Origin: Hominisplanchenecus faecis
Lineage (GTDB): Bacteria; Bacillota; Clostridia; Lachnospirales; Lachnospiraceae
Assembly: GCF_020687205.1 (NCBI RefSeq)
Contig: NZ_JAJEQE010000013.1
Span: 1 to 64,000, forward strand
DNA: 64,000 nucleotides
Direction of reading: 5' to 3'
Under the pieces are notes generated by a model. The model did no database searches. It saw only the letters and a list, made by a program, of their open reading frames with translations, and was not told where the DNA came from. The translations under genes were made by a program, and so were the position numbers. Below are positions 1-7,240 of the stretch, in pieces. Position 1 is the first letter of the stretch. The number at the start of each line of letters is the position of its first letter.

Positions 1-77
1 TGAACGCCTGTGGAGATAGTAGGTTACGAGGTCTGCGAAGCAGGAAGCCCATTGGCTTTAGACAATGGGTAGTTCAC
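1..77 (+). mobile_element. Right end of an IS200/IS605-type element (tnpB tail / omega-RNA end)
   Basis: A 7-bp stem (48-54 CCCATTG with 63-69 CAATGGG, 8-nt loop) sits inside the arrangement GAAGCCC...GGGTAGTTCAC, which is the form of right ends of clostridial IS605/TnpB elements, where the 3' part of the guide (omega/re) RNA is encoded. Upstream bases can be read as a TnpB C-terminus: NACGD in the frame from base 3 and EAGSP in the frame from base 37. These two are out of register, so the tnpB tail may be frameshifted. The rest of the element is outside the window. Family assignment is by motif memory; a degenerate remnant is equally possible. Confidence 0.6.
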
Positions 78-256
78 GATATCCTTGCCAATACGATCAG
101 CAAAAAGATCCGTGCCAGGATCCAGGTTCCAACGATGTTTTAACGTACGGGCTTCATGCATGGAAGGAAAACGGAGAACCCCACCCCGGAATCGAAGGAT
201 TCTTCAGATGCAAAGAAAAAAGTATGCCACGTATCAGGAGGCGATGATAGAAGAGT

Positions 257-1048
257 ATGAATAAATGGGAAAAGTTTGAACAGGACTGTGTGGAATTTTT
301 GAACAAAACATATGGTATGTATGCCAAATTTACGCACAAAGGCGGAGCAGATTCTGCCGTTCCGGATATTTTGGTGGAGACACGACAAGGTTTTTGCTTT
401 TATATAGAGGCGAAACATTCCCCGGCACAGTGCGGTCAGTTTGTTTTATTACCGGACATTATGACACAGACATTTCAGTATAGCAAGCAGAATACAGACA
501 GTATTAATTCGTCAGCACAGATGATTATAGAATATATGAATCAGAAATTCGATGACTACAGAAATGCAGGGACAGCAGGAAAAGAAATTGTGATGCCGGG
601 CGGTCAGGAAATTTTTGCAGCCTGGATTGTAGAACATTATCGAAAAAAAGGTGTTCAATTTTTTATCACCAATGGATTTAAAATTATCCCAATCAGGCAA
701 TTTCGGGAGTGTTTTGAGATCAGTGCCACTTATCGTGTGAAAAGAAGTGGCTCAAGTGACGTTGGGAAAAAAAGGATTTCTGTTGTAAAAGATTTTCTTT
801 TAAGACAGGATTATGAAATCCGTAATGTACAGACAGAAGGAAACAAACTGTTTATAACTTCAGATCTGCCATATCATGATCAAAGATTTATTTTAAATGA
901 ATATGAATACATGTTTTCCCAACGGGGTGAGCGGTATGAGATCAGAAAGCTTTCCAATACCTATAATGCAAACGTAATTTTTTCTGTTAAGTTAAATGAA
1001 TATGCTTCGGGTCTTACGGATCAGGAATTTATTACGGCATTGATATGA
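257..1048 (+). CDS. HhaI-like type II restriction endonuclease (predicted GCGC)
   Basis: This 263-residue protein is expected to cut unmethylated GCGC in the cytoplasm. It resembles R.HhaI along its length as I remember that sequence: the N-terminal FEQDCVEFLNKTYG, the IEAKHSPAQCGQFVL block, the VQFFIT segment, and NTYNANVIFSVKL near the C-terminus. A PD-(D/E)XK core is visible as D37...E51-A-K53. It converges with its methyltransferase, with only 7 bp between the stop codons. The ATG at 257 overlaps the end of a 6-codon mini-ORF (244-264) preceded by AGGAGG, so initiation may be translationally coupled. The gene looks more AT-rich than the housekeeping genes to the right and lies next to an IS605-type end, consistent with horizontal gain. 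It appears intact. Confidence 0.88.
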   Translation: MNKWEKFEQDCVEFLNKTYGMYAKFTHKGGADSAVPDILVETRQGFCFYIEAKHSPAQCGQFVLLPDIMTQTFQYSKQNTDSINSSAQMIIEYMNQKFDDYRNAGTAGKEIVMPGGQEIFAAWIVEHYRKKGVQFFITNGFKIIPIRQFRECFEISATYRVKRSGSSDVGKKRISVVKDFLLRQDYEIRNVQTEGNKLFITSDLPYHDQRFILNEYEYMFSQRGERYEIRKLSNTYNANVIFSVKLNEYASGLTDQEFITALI

Positions 1049-1055
1049 TCAGAAG

Positions 1056-2042
1056 TCAGGATTCGGAGTCTGGCAGAACCTTTCCGATCTCAATGCCGAT
1101 CAGCTGCAGCACATCGATCACAACAGAATTTCCGAATTGTTTGTATGCCTGGCTGGAACTTGGGCAGAGCTTGTAAGAATCCGGAAATCCCATGATTCTG
1201 GCACATTCCCGGGGATGGAGTTTGCGTGTTCTGCCATGGATCAGGTATCCGCCTGTCTTGGCAAAAATACCGCCGCCATAGGCAGATAGGGTGATGGCAA
1301 TGCCTTTTGTACTGTAGATACGTTCGCCCTGACCACCTTTGTTGACGATGCCGAGCCTTATCGGTTTGTTGCTGTAACTGGTATCGGCAATGCCGTTAAA
1401 ATAAGTATCCGGTCGACTGATGTACAAATTTTCTACCAGGCTTTCATCTTCCAGAAGAAAATCCTCAACATGTTTTTTGAGTGGAAAAGCCTTTGGAAAC
1501 GAGAAATCCTTTATCTTCAGATCATTTTGAAAACAGACCATATAGATACGTTCCCGGTTTTGGGGAATTCCGTAATCAACTGCATTCAGGACATCTTTAA
1601 AAAAGGTGTATCCAAGTTCCTCAAGAGTGCCTTTTACGACTTCAAGTGTATGTCCGTTATCATGCGAAGCAAAATTCTTTACATTTTCCATAAATACGAT
1701 TTTTGGATGTTTCTGCCGTATAATCCGGGCAACATCAAAAAAAAGAGTTCCGCGGCTGTCCTCAAACCCACGCTGCTTGCCGCTGATAGAGAAAGCCTGA
1801 CACGGAAATCCGGCACAGAGGATGTCGTGGTCAGGAATCGTATGTTCATCCACTTTGGTGATGTCCCCTTCCGGGAGGTCACCAAAATTTTCTCTATAGA
1901 CATTCTGTACCGGTCTGTCCCACTCATTGGAATATACGCATGTTGCCCCAAGAGATTCCAGGGCGAGCCGGAAGCCGCCAAGGCCGGCAAAGAGGTCGAT
2001 GAAAGTCATTCCCGTCAAAGTTTTTTCTGTGATCGTGATCAT
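1056..2042 (-). CDS. HhaI-like DNA (cytosine-5) methyltransferase (predicted GCGC)
   Basis: This 328-residue C5-cytosine methyltransferase protects host DNA from the adjacent nuclease. Motif I is FIDLFAGLGGF (residues 14-24). Motif IV is GFPCQAFS with catalytic Cys81, motif VI is ENV with Glu119, motif VIII is QNRERIYMV, and motif X is FGNSVV. Cys81 and Glu119 fall at the same numbers as in M.HhaI. The target-recognition block (GGQGERIYST...GIAITLSAYGGG) also matches M.HhaI as I recall it, so GCGC specificity is a strong inference. The start is preceded by AGGAGA. A good promoter lies about 130 bp upstream (2179-2206). No controller (C) protein gene is present; HhaI systems are not known to need one. 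Confidence 0.95.
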   Translation of the reverse strand: MITITEKTLTGMTFIDLFAGLGGFRLALESLGATCVYSNEWDRPVQNVYRENFGDLPEGDITKVDEHTIPDHDILCAGFPCQAFSISGKQRGFEDSRGTLFFDVARIIRQKHPKIVFMENVKNFASHDNGHTLEVVKGTLEELGYTFFKDVLNAVDYGIPQNRERIYMVCFQNDLKIKDFSFPKAFPLKKHVEDFLLEDESLVENLYISRPDTYFNGIADTSYSNKPIRLGIVNKGGQGERIYSTKGIAITLSAYGGGIFAKTGGYLIHGRTRKLHPRECARIMGFPDSYKLCPSSSQAYKQFGNSVVIDVLQLIGIEIGKVLPDSES

Positions 2043-2178
2043 AAAATGTCTCCTGAAATGTTGTTACTGTATATCAGATGTGATGTAATTTCTGCCTGTA
2101 TAAGCAAAAAAGCTGTATCAGTGACGAGATTCAATATCCTGTCTAATATAGCTTTTGATGGGATGTAGATGTGTAACG

Positions 2179-2206
2179 ATTATAACACAGGGAGAGAGAA
2201 TGTCAA
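2179..2206 (-). promoter_or_regulatory. Sigma-A promoter of the methyltransferase gene
   Basis: On the minus strand there is a consensus -35 TTGACA (2201-2206) and a consensus -10 TATAAT (2179-2184) with a 16-bp spacer. Transcription would start near 2172, leaving a leader of about 130 nt before the methyltransferase start at 2042. It is a much better promoter than anything I see ahead of the nuclease, which fits the need for methylation first. Confidence 0.75.
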
Positions 2207-2363
2207 ATGTTATGTTGCTAAAACATTACATATTGAATAATAGGCGATTCTTTTTGAAATTAAAGAGATGATTAAGAGCGTGTAATATATTATATACAAA
2301 AAACAGATTTTGATAATGGAAAATGTATATGAAAAAAATAAACCATTTTCTTAAAAAAATCTA

Positions 2364-2392
2364 TTGTCAAACACCTCAAAAAGTTGTAAAGT
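2364..2392 (+). promoter_or_regulatory. Candidate promoter of the ion-transporter transcript
   Basis: TTGTCA (2364-2369), a 17-bp spacer, then TAAAGT (2387-2392). This would give a roughly 300-nt leader before the transporter at 2702. The region 2043-2363 otherwise holds only the methyltransferase promoter and AT-rich sequence with no gene that I can support. Confidence 0.5.
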
Positions 2393-2432
2393 TGTTGCTG
2401 GAATAAAATAACATCAAAAACGGTCAAATATT

Positions 2433-2572
2433 ATGAAAAATATGACGGAATTTGAACGCAGAGAAGCGGATTGTGAATGTCCGCTTTACTGACGATAAAT
2501 TTTCGGATAAACAGCGGACATACTACAGGAGGTGAGGACATGAGCACTGTTCCAGAAAGCGAGATCTCGTGA
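2433..2572 (+). promoter_or_regulatory. Structured leader with mini-ORFs and two exclusive hairpins
   Basis: Two hairpins compete for one strand. AAGCGGA (2464-2470) pairs with TCCGCTT (2480-2486), and TGTCCGCT (2478-2485) pairs perfectly with AGCGGACA (2513-2520). Just after the second arm comes AGGAGG and a 10-codon ORF (2540-2572, MSTVPESEIS). An earlier 19-codon ORF (2433-2492) has no clear ribosome site. The geometry resembles an attenuator or switch, but I do not recognise a known riboswitch class. A decayed gene in shifted frames is the alternative. Confidence 0.4.
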
Positions 2573-2701
2573 TTTCCTATATTCACAGTCAGGATGGGCA
2601 AAAGCACAGGAGACTGGCTTTTAGTATCTGATACAAACGAAAGATGATATCTGCAAAGCTTTTGGTGCGGATATCGATTATGTGAAAAAAGGAGAACACA
2701 A

Positions 2702-4060
2702 ATGTTAGCACAAGTATTAGCAATCATCATTTTCCTTGCCATGTTCCTGCTGATCATTCTGGAGATCTGGGAAAGGCAGTGGATCACGCTGGCGTGCGGT
2801 CTTCTGACCCTGCTTCTGGTCTTTGGGCTTGGTATGCACAGCATGGGGGCGATCATGCGTACCCTGAATTTACAGAGTTTCTTTACAACCGGATTCTGGT
2901 ATGCAGCAGGTGAATCCAGCGAGGCTTCTTCCGGTATCAACTGGCAGACGATCATTTTTATCGCCGGCATGATGATCATGGTAGAAGGTATGGCAAAAGT
3001 CGGTTTCTTCCGCTGGCTCTGCATGGAAATCGCAAAGATGGTAAAATATCAGGTTATTCCGATTTTTATGACGTTTATGCTGCTGTCTTTCGTACTGGCT
3101 ATGTTCATCGACAGTATCACCGTTATCCTGTTTCTGGCAGCAGTTACGATCGAACTGTCACAGCTTCTGGAGTTTGATCCGGTTCCGATGATCTTATCGG
3201 AAATCTTCTGTGCCAATCTCGGAGGATCGGCAACGATGTGCGGAGATCCGCCAAACATTATCATCGGTACATCCCTGGGATATTCTTTCACCGACTTCAT
3301 TACCAATACTGGTCTGATGGCAGTCGTATCCCTGGTATTTGTCGTTATCTATTTTTACTTTGCATTTAGAAAAGAACTGAAAAAGAGCGGGGCAAATAAA
3401 AAAGATCATGCTTCTTATCCAGATCCGAAGGAAGCAATCACAGACAAACGTGGATTTATCGCAAGCTGTATTATTTTCCTGTGTGCTGTCGTGCTTCTGG
3501 TATCACATGCACAGACGGGGCTGACTGTATCGACGATCGGTGTTGCTATTGCACTCATAACACTGATCGTGGCAGGTAAAGATGCAGTAGAACTTTTAAA
3601 AAAAGTAGATTATAAGACGCTGTTGTTCTTCGTCGGACTGTTTGTTGTTGTAAGCGGTCTGGAAGAAACCGGAGTCCTGAAAATTCTGGCCGGCTTTATC
3701 GGATCTGTCAGTGGAGGAAATATTGCAGTTATGATTGCTATTATCATTATCGTATCTGCAGTGGCAAGTGCCTTTATCGATAACATTCCATTCGCAGCGA
3801 CCATGATCCCGGTTATCACGGATCTTGCATCCGATGTAGCCGGTGTCAACCTGACTGTTCTTGCATGGGCACTGGCGATCGGTACCGATATCGGAGGAAG
3901 TGCAACACCGATCGGTGCATCGGCGAACGTTGTAGGTATCGCAACCGCAGCAAGAGAAGGTCATATTATTAAATGGGGAAAGTATTGCAAATATATGGCT
4001 CCTGCTACTATAATAGTAGTAGCAATATCTCTGGCGATGATCTACGTCAGATATTTATGA
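2702..4060 (+). CDS. ArsB/NhaD (SLC13-type, ion-transporter superfamily) permease
   Basis: This 452-residue inner-membrane transporter has about eleven hydrophobic segments. It belongs to the ArsB/NhaD/CitMHS ion-transporter superfamily. It has the paired internal repeats of that family: DSITVILFLAAV followed by NLGGSATMCGDPPNIIIG in the first half, and AFIDNIPFAATMIPV followed by IGGSATPIGASANVVG in the second. These GGSAT/NxP loops line the substrate site. The substrate cannot be read from sequence; arsenite, Na+/H+ exchange or an organic anion are all possible. The ribosome site AAAGGAG sits 8 bp before the ATG. An unusual leader precedes it. Downstream is a cytidylate-kinase-like gene with its own weak promoter candidate. 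Confidence 0.85.
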   Translation: MLAQVLAIIIFLAMFLLIILEIWERQWITLACGLLTLLLVFGLGMHSMGAIMRTLNLQSFFTTGFWYAAGESSEASSGINWQTIIFIAGMMIMVEGMAKVGFFRWLCMEIAKMVKYQVIPIFMTFMLLSFVLAMFIDSITVILFLAAVTIELSQLLEFDPVPMILSEIFCANLGGSATMCGDPPNIIIGTSLGYSFTDFITNTGLMAVVSLVFVVIYFYFAFRKELKKSGANKKDHASYPDPKEAITDKRGFIASCIIFLCAVVLLVSHAQTGLTVSTIGVAIALITLIVAGKDAVELLKKVDYKTLLFFVGLFVVVSGLEETGVLKILAGFIGSVSGGNIAVMIAIIIIVSAVASAFIDNIPFAATMIPVITDLASDVAGVNLTVLAWALAIGTDIGGSATPIGASANVVGIATAAREGHIIKWGKYCKYMAPATIIVVAISLAMIYVRYL

Positions 4061-4074
4061 TGCCAGGGTCACGT

Positions 4075-4103
4075 ATGACATCATTTGGCTTTAACATTAT
4101 ACC
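4075..4103 (+). promoter_or_regulatory. Weak candidate promoter of the kinase-like gene
   Basis: ATGACA (4075-4080), a 17-bp spacer, then TATACC (4098-4103). The downstream ribosome site is an unusual run of eight Gs (near 4111-4118), a homopolymer prone to slippage. Confidence 0.35.
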
Positions 4104-4127
4104 TATAAAAGGGGGGGGCTGAGCAAA

Positions 4128-4730
4128 ATGGAAAAACAATTAATTATTTCAGTAGGGCGTGAGTTCGGAAGTGGCGGTCATGAAGTCGCACAGAAACTTG
4201 CTGATGATTATGGCATTGCACTGTATGACCATGACCTGTTAAAAGAGATTGCAGCAAAGAAAAATTTAAAAAGTGAAGATCTCGAAGCATATGATGAACT
4301 GAAATGGAACCGCTTTCTGTATCGTACTGTTCGCGGACTGAACAGTTCACCGGAGCAGAACGTTGCAAACCTGCAGTTTGATTTCCTGAAAGAAAAAGCA
4401 AAATCAGGAGAGTCTTTTGTGGTAGTCGGACGTTGTTCCGAGACAATCCTTCGTGAGTACGAAAGCATGGTATCCATTTTTATCCGTGGTGACAAGCCAC
4501 AGAAGGCAGAGCGTATCATGAAATATTATAATATGAACGAAAAAGATGCTCTGGGCTTCATGAAAGAAAAAGATAAAAGAAGAAAACAGTATCACAACCG
4601 TTACTGCCCGATCGCCTGGGGAGATTCCAGAAACTATGATCTGGTGGTAAACAGCAGCCGTGTCGGTGTGGACGGATGCGTGGAACAGGTAAAACATTAC
4701 ATCGACTTAGTAAGAAAATATCACAAATAA
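4128..4730 (+). CDS. Cytidylate kinase-like family protein
   Basis: This 200-residue cytosolic P-loop protein belongs to the cytidylate-kinase-like family (AAK-type, PF13189). The N-terminus reads IISVGREFGSGGHEVAQKLA, a P-loop in which the usual GxxGxGK[ST] is replaced by GREFGSGG, as is typical of this family. VVGRCSETIL and a basic lid segment (KEKDKRRKQYHNRYC) follow. True Cmk proteins are about 220 residues and have a canonical GPAGSGKS loop, so this is a paralogue and not the essential CMP kinase. The substrate is unknown. It sits between an ion transporter and a PTS IIA gene, with no obvious metabolic link. Confidence 0.8.
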   Translation: MEKQLIISVGREFGSGGHEVAQKLADDYGIALYDHDLLKEIAAKKNLKSEDLEAYDELKWNRFLYRTVRGLNSSPEQNVANLQFDFLKEKAKSGESFVVVGRCSETILREYESMVSIFIRGDKPQKAERIMKYYNMNEKDALGFMKEKDKRRKQYHNRYCPIAWGDSRNYDLVVNSSRVGVDGCVEQVKHYIDLVRKYHK

Positions 4731-4741
4731 TGGATTGAGTC

Positions 4742-4771
4742 TTGCAACTTCTCTGCAATCTATGATATGAT
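4742..4771 (+). promoter_or_regulatory. Candidate promoter of the PTS IIA gene
   Basis: TTGCAA (4742-4747), an 18-bp spacer, then TATGAT (4766-4771), about 45 bp before the start codon at 4817. This suggests the IIA gene is a separate unit from the kinase-like gene. Confidence 0.55.
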
Positions 4772-4816
4772 TTACCCTAGTAGTGTGAAAATTAATGAAA
4801 CAACAGGAGGGAAATT

Positions 4817-5320
4817 ATGTTATCATTTTTCAAGAAAAAAGCTGCAAAATCAGAAGAAGCTGCAAATGGCAAAACTATGAAAGCATACCTGACCGGAAAA
4901 GTGATTCCGATCGAGGAAGTAAACGATGGTGTTTTCTCAGCAAAGATCATGGGTGACGGTATTGCGATCATCCCGGAAAACGAAGTTCTGACTGCTCCGG
5001 CTGACGGCGAGATCACTGTTGTTATGGACGGATCTTTCCATGCAGTAGGTATGAGACTGGACAATGGAGTAGAAGTACTGCTTCACATCGGCGTAGATAC
5101 GGTAGGCATGAACGGTGAAGGCTTCAAACCATATGTAACCGTTGGTGATAAAGTAAAAACAGGTGACAATCTGATCGGTTTCAGCAAATCTGCAATCGCA
5201 GCACATGGTCTGCGTGACGTGACAATGCTGATCGTTACCAACGGAGATGAGTGCCCACCGGTAAAACTGATGTCCGGTATGGACGCAGTTGCAGGTGAGA
5301 CTGTAGTAGCACAGATGTAA
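4817..5320 (+). CDS. PTS glucose-type IIA component (Crr-like)
   Basis: This 167-residue soluble phosphocarrier accepts phosphate from HPr-His~P and passes it to a IIB domain, and may also act in signalling. The IIA(Glc) fold is recognisable: MGDGIAIIPENEVLTAPADGEI, VEVLLHIGVDTVGMNGEGF with the phospho-accepting His in HIGVDT, and the second active-site His in SAIAAHGLRDVTML. It stands alone, with no IIB or IIC gene next to it, so it must serve a permease encoded elsewhere. This resembles the detached Crr arrangement. The start follows AGGAGG, and a strong terminator lies downstream (5362-5400). Confidence 0.93.
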   Translation: MLSFFKKKAAKSEEAANGKTMKAYLTGKVIPIEEVNDGVFSAKIMGDGIAIIPENEVLTAPADGEITVVMDGSFHAVGMRLDNGVEVLLHIGVDTVGMNGEGFKPYVTVGDKVKTGDNLIGFSKSAIAAHGLRDVTMLIVTNGDECPPVKLMSGMDAVAGETVVAQM

Positions 5321-5361
5321 TCAAGACAGTATTACACAAAAACATAATGTTTCTAAAAAAC

Positions 5362-5400
5362 TCCCGGCAGAGTAAATCTACTTTGCCGGGAATTTTATTG
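5362..5400 (+). terminator. Intrinsic terminator after the IIA gene
   Basis: A 13-bp stem, TCCCGGCAGAGTA (5362-5374) with TACTTTGCCGGGA (5379-5391), is followed by ATTTTATT. It also lies at the 3' end of the convergent kinase gene. Confidence 0.85.
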
Positions 5401-5413
5401 GTTGGTATCCGTT

Positions 5414-7240
5414 TTATTTTTTGAGCGGAATTTCAATGTGAATTTCCGTTCCCATCCCTGGTGTACTGTCAACCGAGAAACGATAATCTTGCCCATAGAG
5501 AAAGGCCAGGCGGTTATAGACGATCGCAATTCCGATATGCTCATGCTGCTTTTTCTCACTCAGTTCGGCAATCGCCTGATTTGAAAAATATTTCTGGATC
5601 GTTTCTTGCGACATGCCGATGCCATTGTCTTTCACGGATATCTGAATCCGCCCGTTTTCTTTCGAATGTGTTACCGTGATATCGATGATACCCGGAATGC
5701 TGTTTCCCATCTCATCAATATTCATTACGATTCCGTGCAGGATTGCATTTTCCACGAGCGGCTGCAGCAGGAACTTTGGTATGGACAGTGCCAGATCCTT
5801 TTCTGAGACATGATTCTGCAGCGTGATCGTGTTGTCACACAGATAATTCTGGATGATAATGTACTGCCGCAGGACATCCAGCTCATTTTCCAGGCGGTCA
5901 TAGAACTGAGAACTCTTAAGCTTCAGATTGTCACGCAGGAAATTGATTAGTGCATCGTTGACCTCGACTACTTCCGAAATACGTCCGAATTCCGCCAGAT
6001 GTGTGGAAGTATTTAGCGTATTATAGATAAAATGAGGATTAATGGCTGAAACCATCAGATTATACTGAAGCAGTTTCGCCTGTTCTTCCTGTGTGCGGAT
6101 CTGTTCGATATTTTTTCGGATCTGCTCCGTCATAACATTGAAAGAGTGGGTCAGCTGACTGATCTCATCCTCCCTGTCATCCTCCAGAACGACCTGATAA
6201 TTTCCCTGTTGCACGACAACCATCTTTTCCGATAAACGCCAAAGCCGCTTGAAGATCTGCTTCAGCAGAATGATAAACAGAAGAATGAAGACAGCGGCCA
6301 GAGCCAGAATGATGATTCGCAGCAGCATATTGTAATTCCGGAACAGACGGTTAAACACATGGTTGTCTACGAAAACAAGAAAGCGGAGCCCTTCCTGCTT
6401 ATAAGAAACCAATACAGAATACATCACGCCGTTTTTGACAGTATCTCTGCTGCTGATGACCAGATGCTGATTGTCAGAAAGCATAGATTCACGGACATAG
6501 TCAAAGTCCAGGACGCTGTCGCTTAAATTCTGATAAAGTATTTCCCTGTCAATTCCAAGAAAAGCATAGTCCTCTATTCCGAGGTGCAGCAGATTTTCCC
6601 AGAGTTTTTCGATGTCCGAGAATTTTGTAAAAAGGATAGAGTAATATTTCGTCTGTGATGAGTCACTTGTTGTTCGTGAAGACACGAAACAGAAATAGCG
6701 TTCACTGTCTGCATTTGACTTTGAAGGCGAAAAAATAAAATAAGAAGAATCGCTGGAATGTTTTTGCTGATAATTCTGAAACCAGTTTTCTTGGACGAAT
6801 GTTTCTGCTGCGTATTGAATGGAAGAGCCACAGAACAGTCCTTTTTCTTCAATATAAAAAGCCGGATAGCTGACAGAAGAAAAATCGTGATTCTCATCCA
6901 TGGAAAAAGAAGTTTCCAGAGGCTTAAGGGCAGCCTGAATATCATTCTGAAATTCTTTTTCGGATGAATCAAAATGAATATAGCGGAAGAGGGCGTCCTG
7001 AAAATCAGAGGTCCGTATCCGAACCCGCAGAGCAGTGTTGGAGAGAGCCAGGAAATTACTCATGCGGGTTGCAGCTTTATTTACGCTTAAGGTTGTATAT
7101 TCTGCCAGAAGTGGCTGCAGCATGTGGAAAGCTGTCTGTTCCACAAATGGAGTCACTGCCAGCAGAAAAAGAGTAGAACACAGCAAAATATACACTATAT
7201 TTTTCAACAATAAAGATTTAATCAATGGTTTCTTTTTCAA
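5414..7240 (-). CDS. YesM-type sensor histidine kinase
   Basis: This is a two-TM membrane kinase of the YesM/LytS class (about 608 residues). The order is an N-terminal TM segment, a large extracellular sensor region, a second TM (IIILALAAVFILLFIILL), a HAMP linker, the His_kinase motif SAINPHFIYNTLNT with the phospho-accepting His, and an ATPase with DNGIGMS. I place the start at the TTG at 7240 because GGAGG stands 7 bp before it. An in-frame TTG at 7261 would put that same GGAGG inside the gene. The start overlaps the end of the upstream regulator gene by 23 bp, so the two are coupled. It is divergent from the GH3 gene, suggesting it senses a glycan cue. Confidence 0.9.
   Translation of the reverse strand: MKKKPLIKSLLLKNIVYILLCSTLFLLAVTPFVEQTAFHMLQPLLAEYTTLSVNKAATRMSNFLALSNTALRVRIRTSDFQDALFRYIHFDSSEKEFQNDIQAALKPLETSFSMDENHDFSSVSYPAFYIEEKGLFCGSSIQYAAETFVQENWFQNYQQKHSSDSSYFIFSPSKSNADSERYFCFVSSRTTSDSSQTKYYSILFTKFSDIEKLWENLLHLGIEDYAFLGIDREILYQNLSDSVLDFDYVRESMLSDNQHLVISSRDTVKNGVMYSVLVSYKQEGLRFLVFVDNHVFNRLFRNYNMLLRIIILALAAVFILLFIILLKQIFKRLWRLSEKMVVVQQGNYQVVLEDDREDEISQLTHSFNVMTEQIRKNIEQIRTQEEQAKLLQYNLMVSAINPHFIYNTLNTSTHLAEFGRISEVVEVNDALINFLRDNLKLKSSQFYDRLENELDVLRQYIIIQNYLCDNTITLQNHVSEKDLALSIPKFLLQPLVENAILHGIVMNIDEMGNSIPGIIDITVTHSKENGRIQISVKDNGIGMSQETIQKYFSNQAIAELSEKKQHEHIGIAIVYNRLAFLYGQDYRFSVDSTPGMGTEIHIEIPLKK

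Noticed and set aside
65-247. 60-codon plus-strand open frame between the IS end and the nuclease
   Set aside because: It begins inside the IS605-type hairpin, has no ribosome site and the peptide is not recognisable.
1470-2168. 232-codon open frame opposite the methyltransferase
   Set aside because: It is antisense to a clear, motif-complete gene and has no ribosome site or family likeness.
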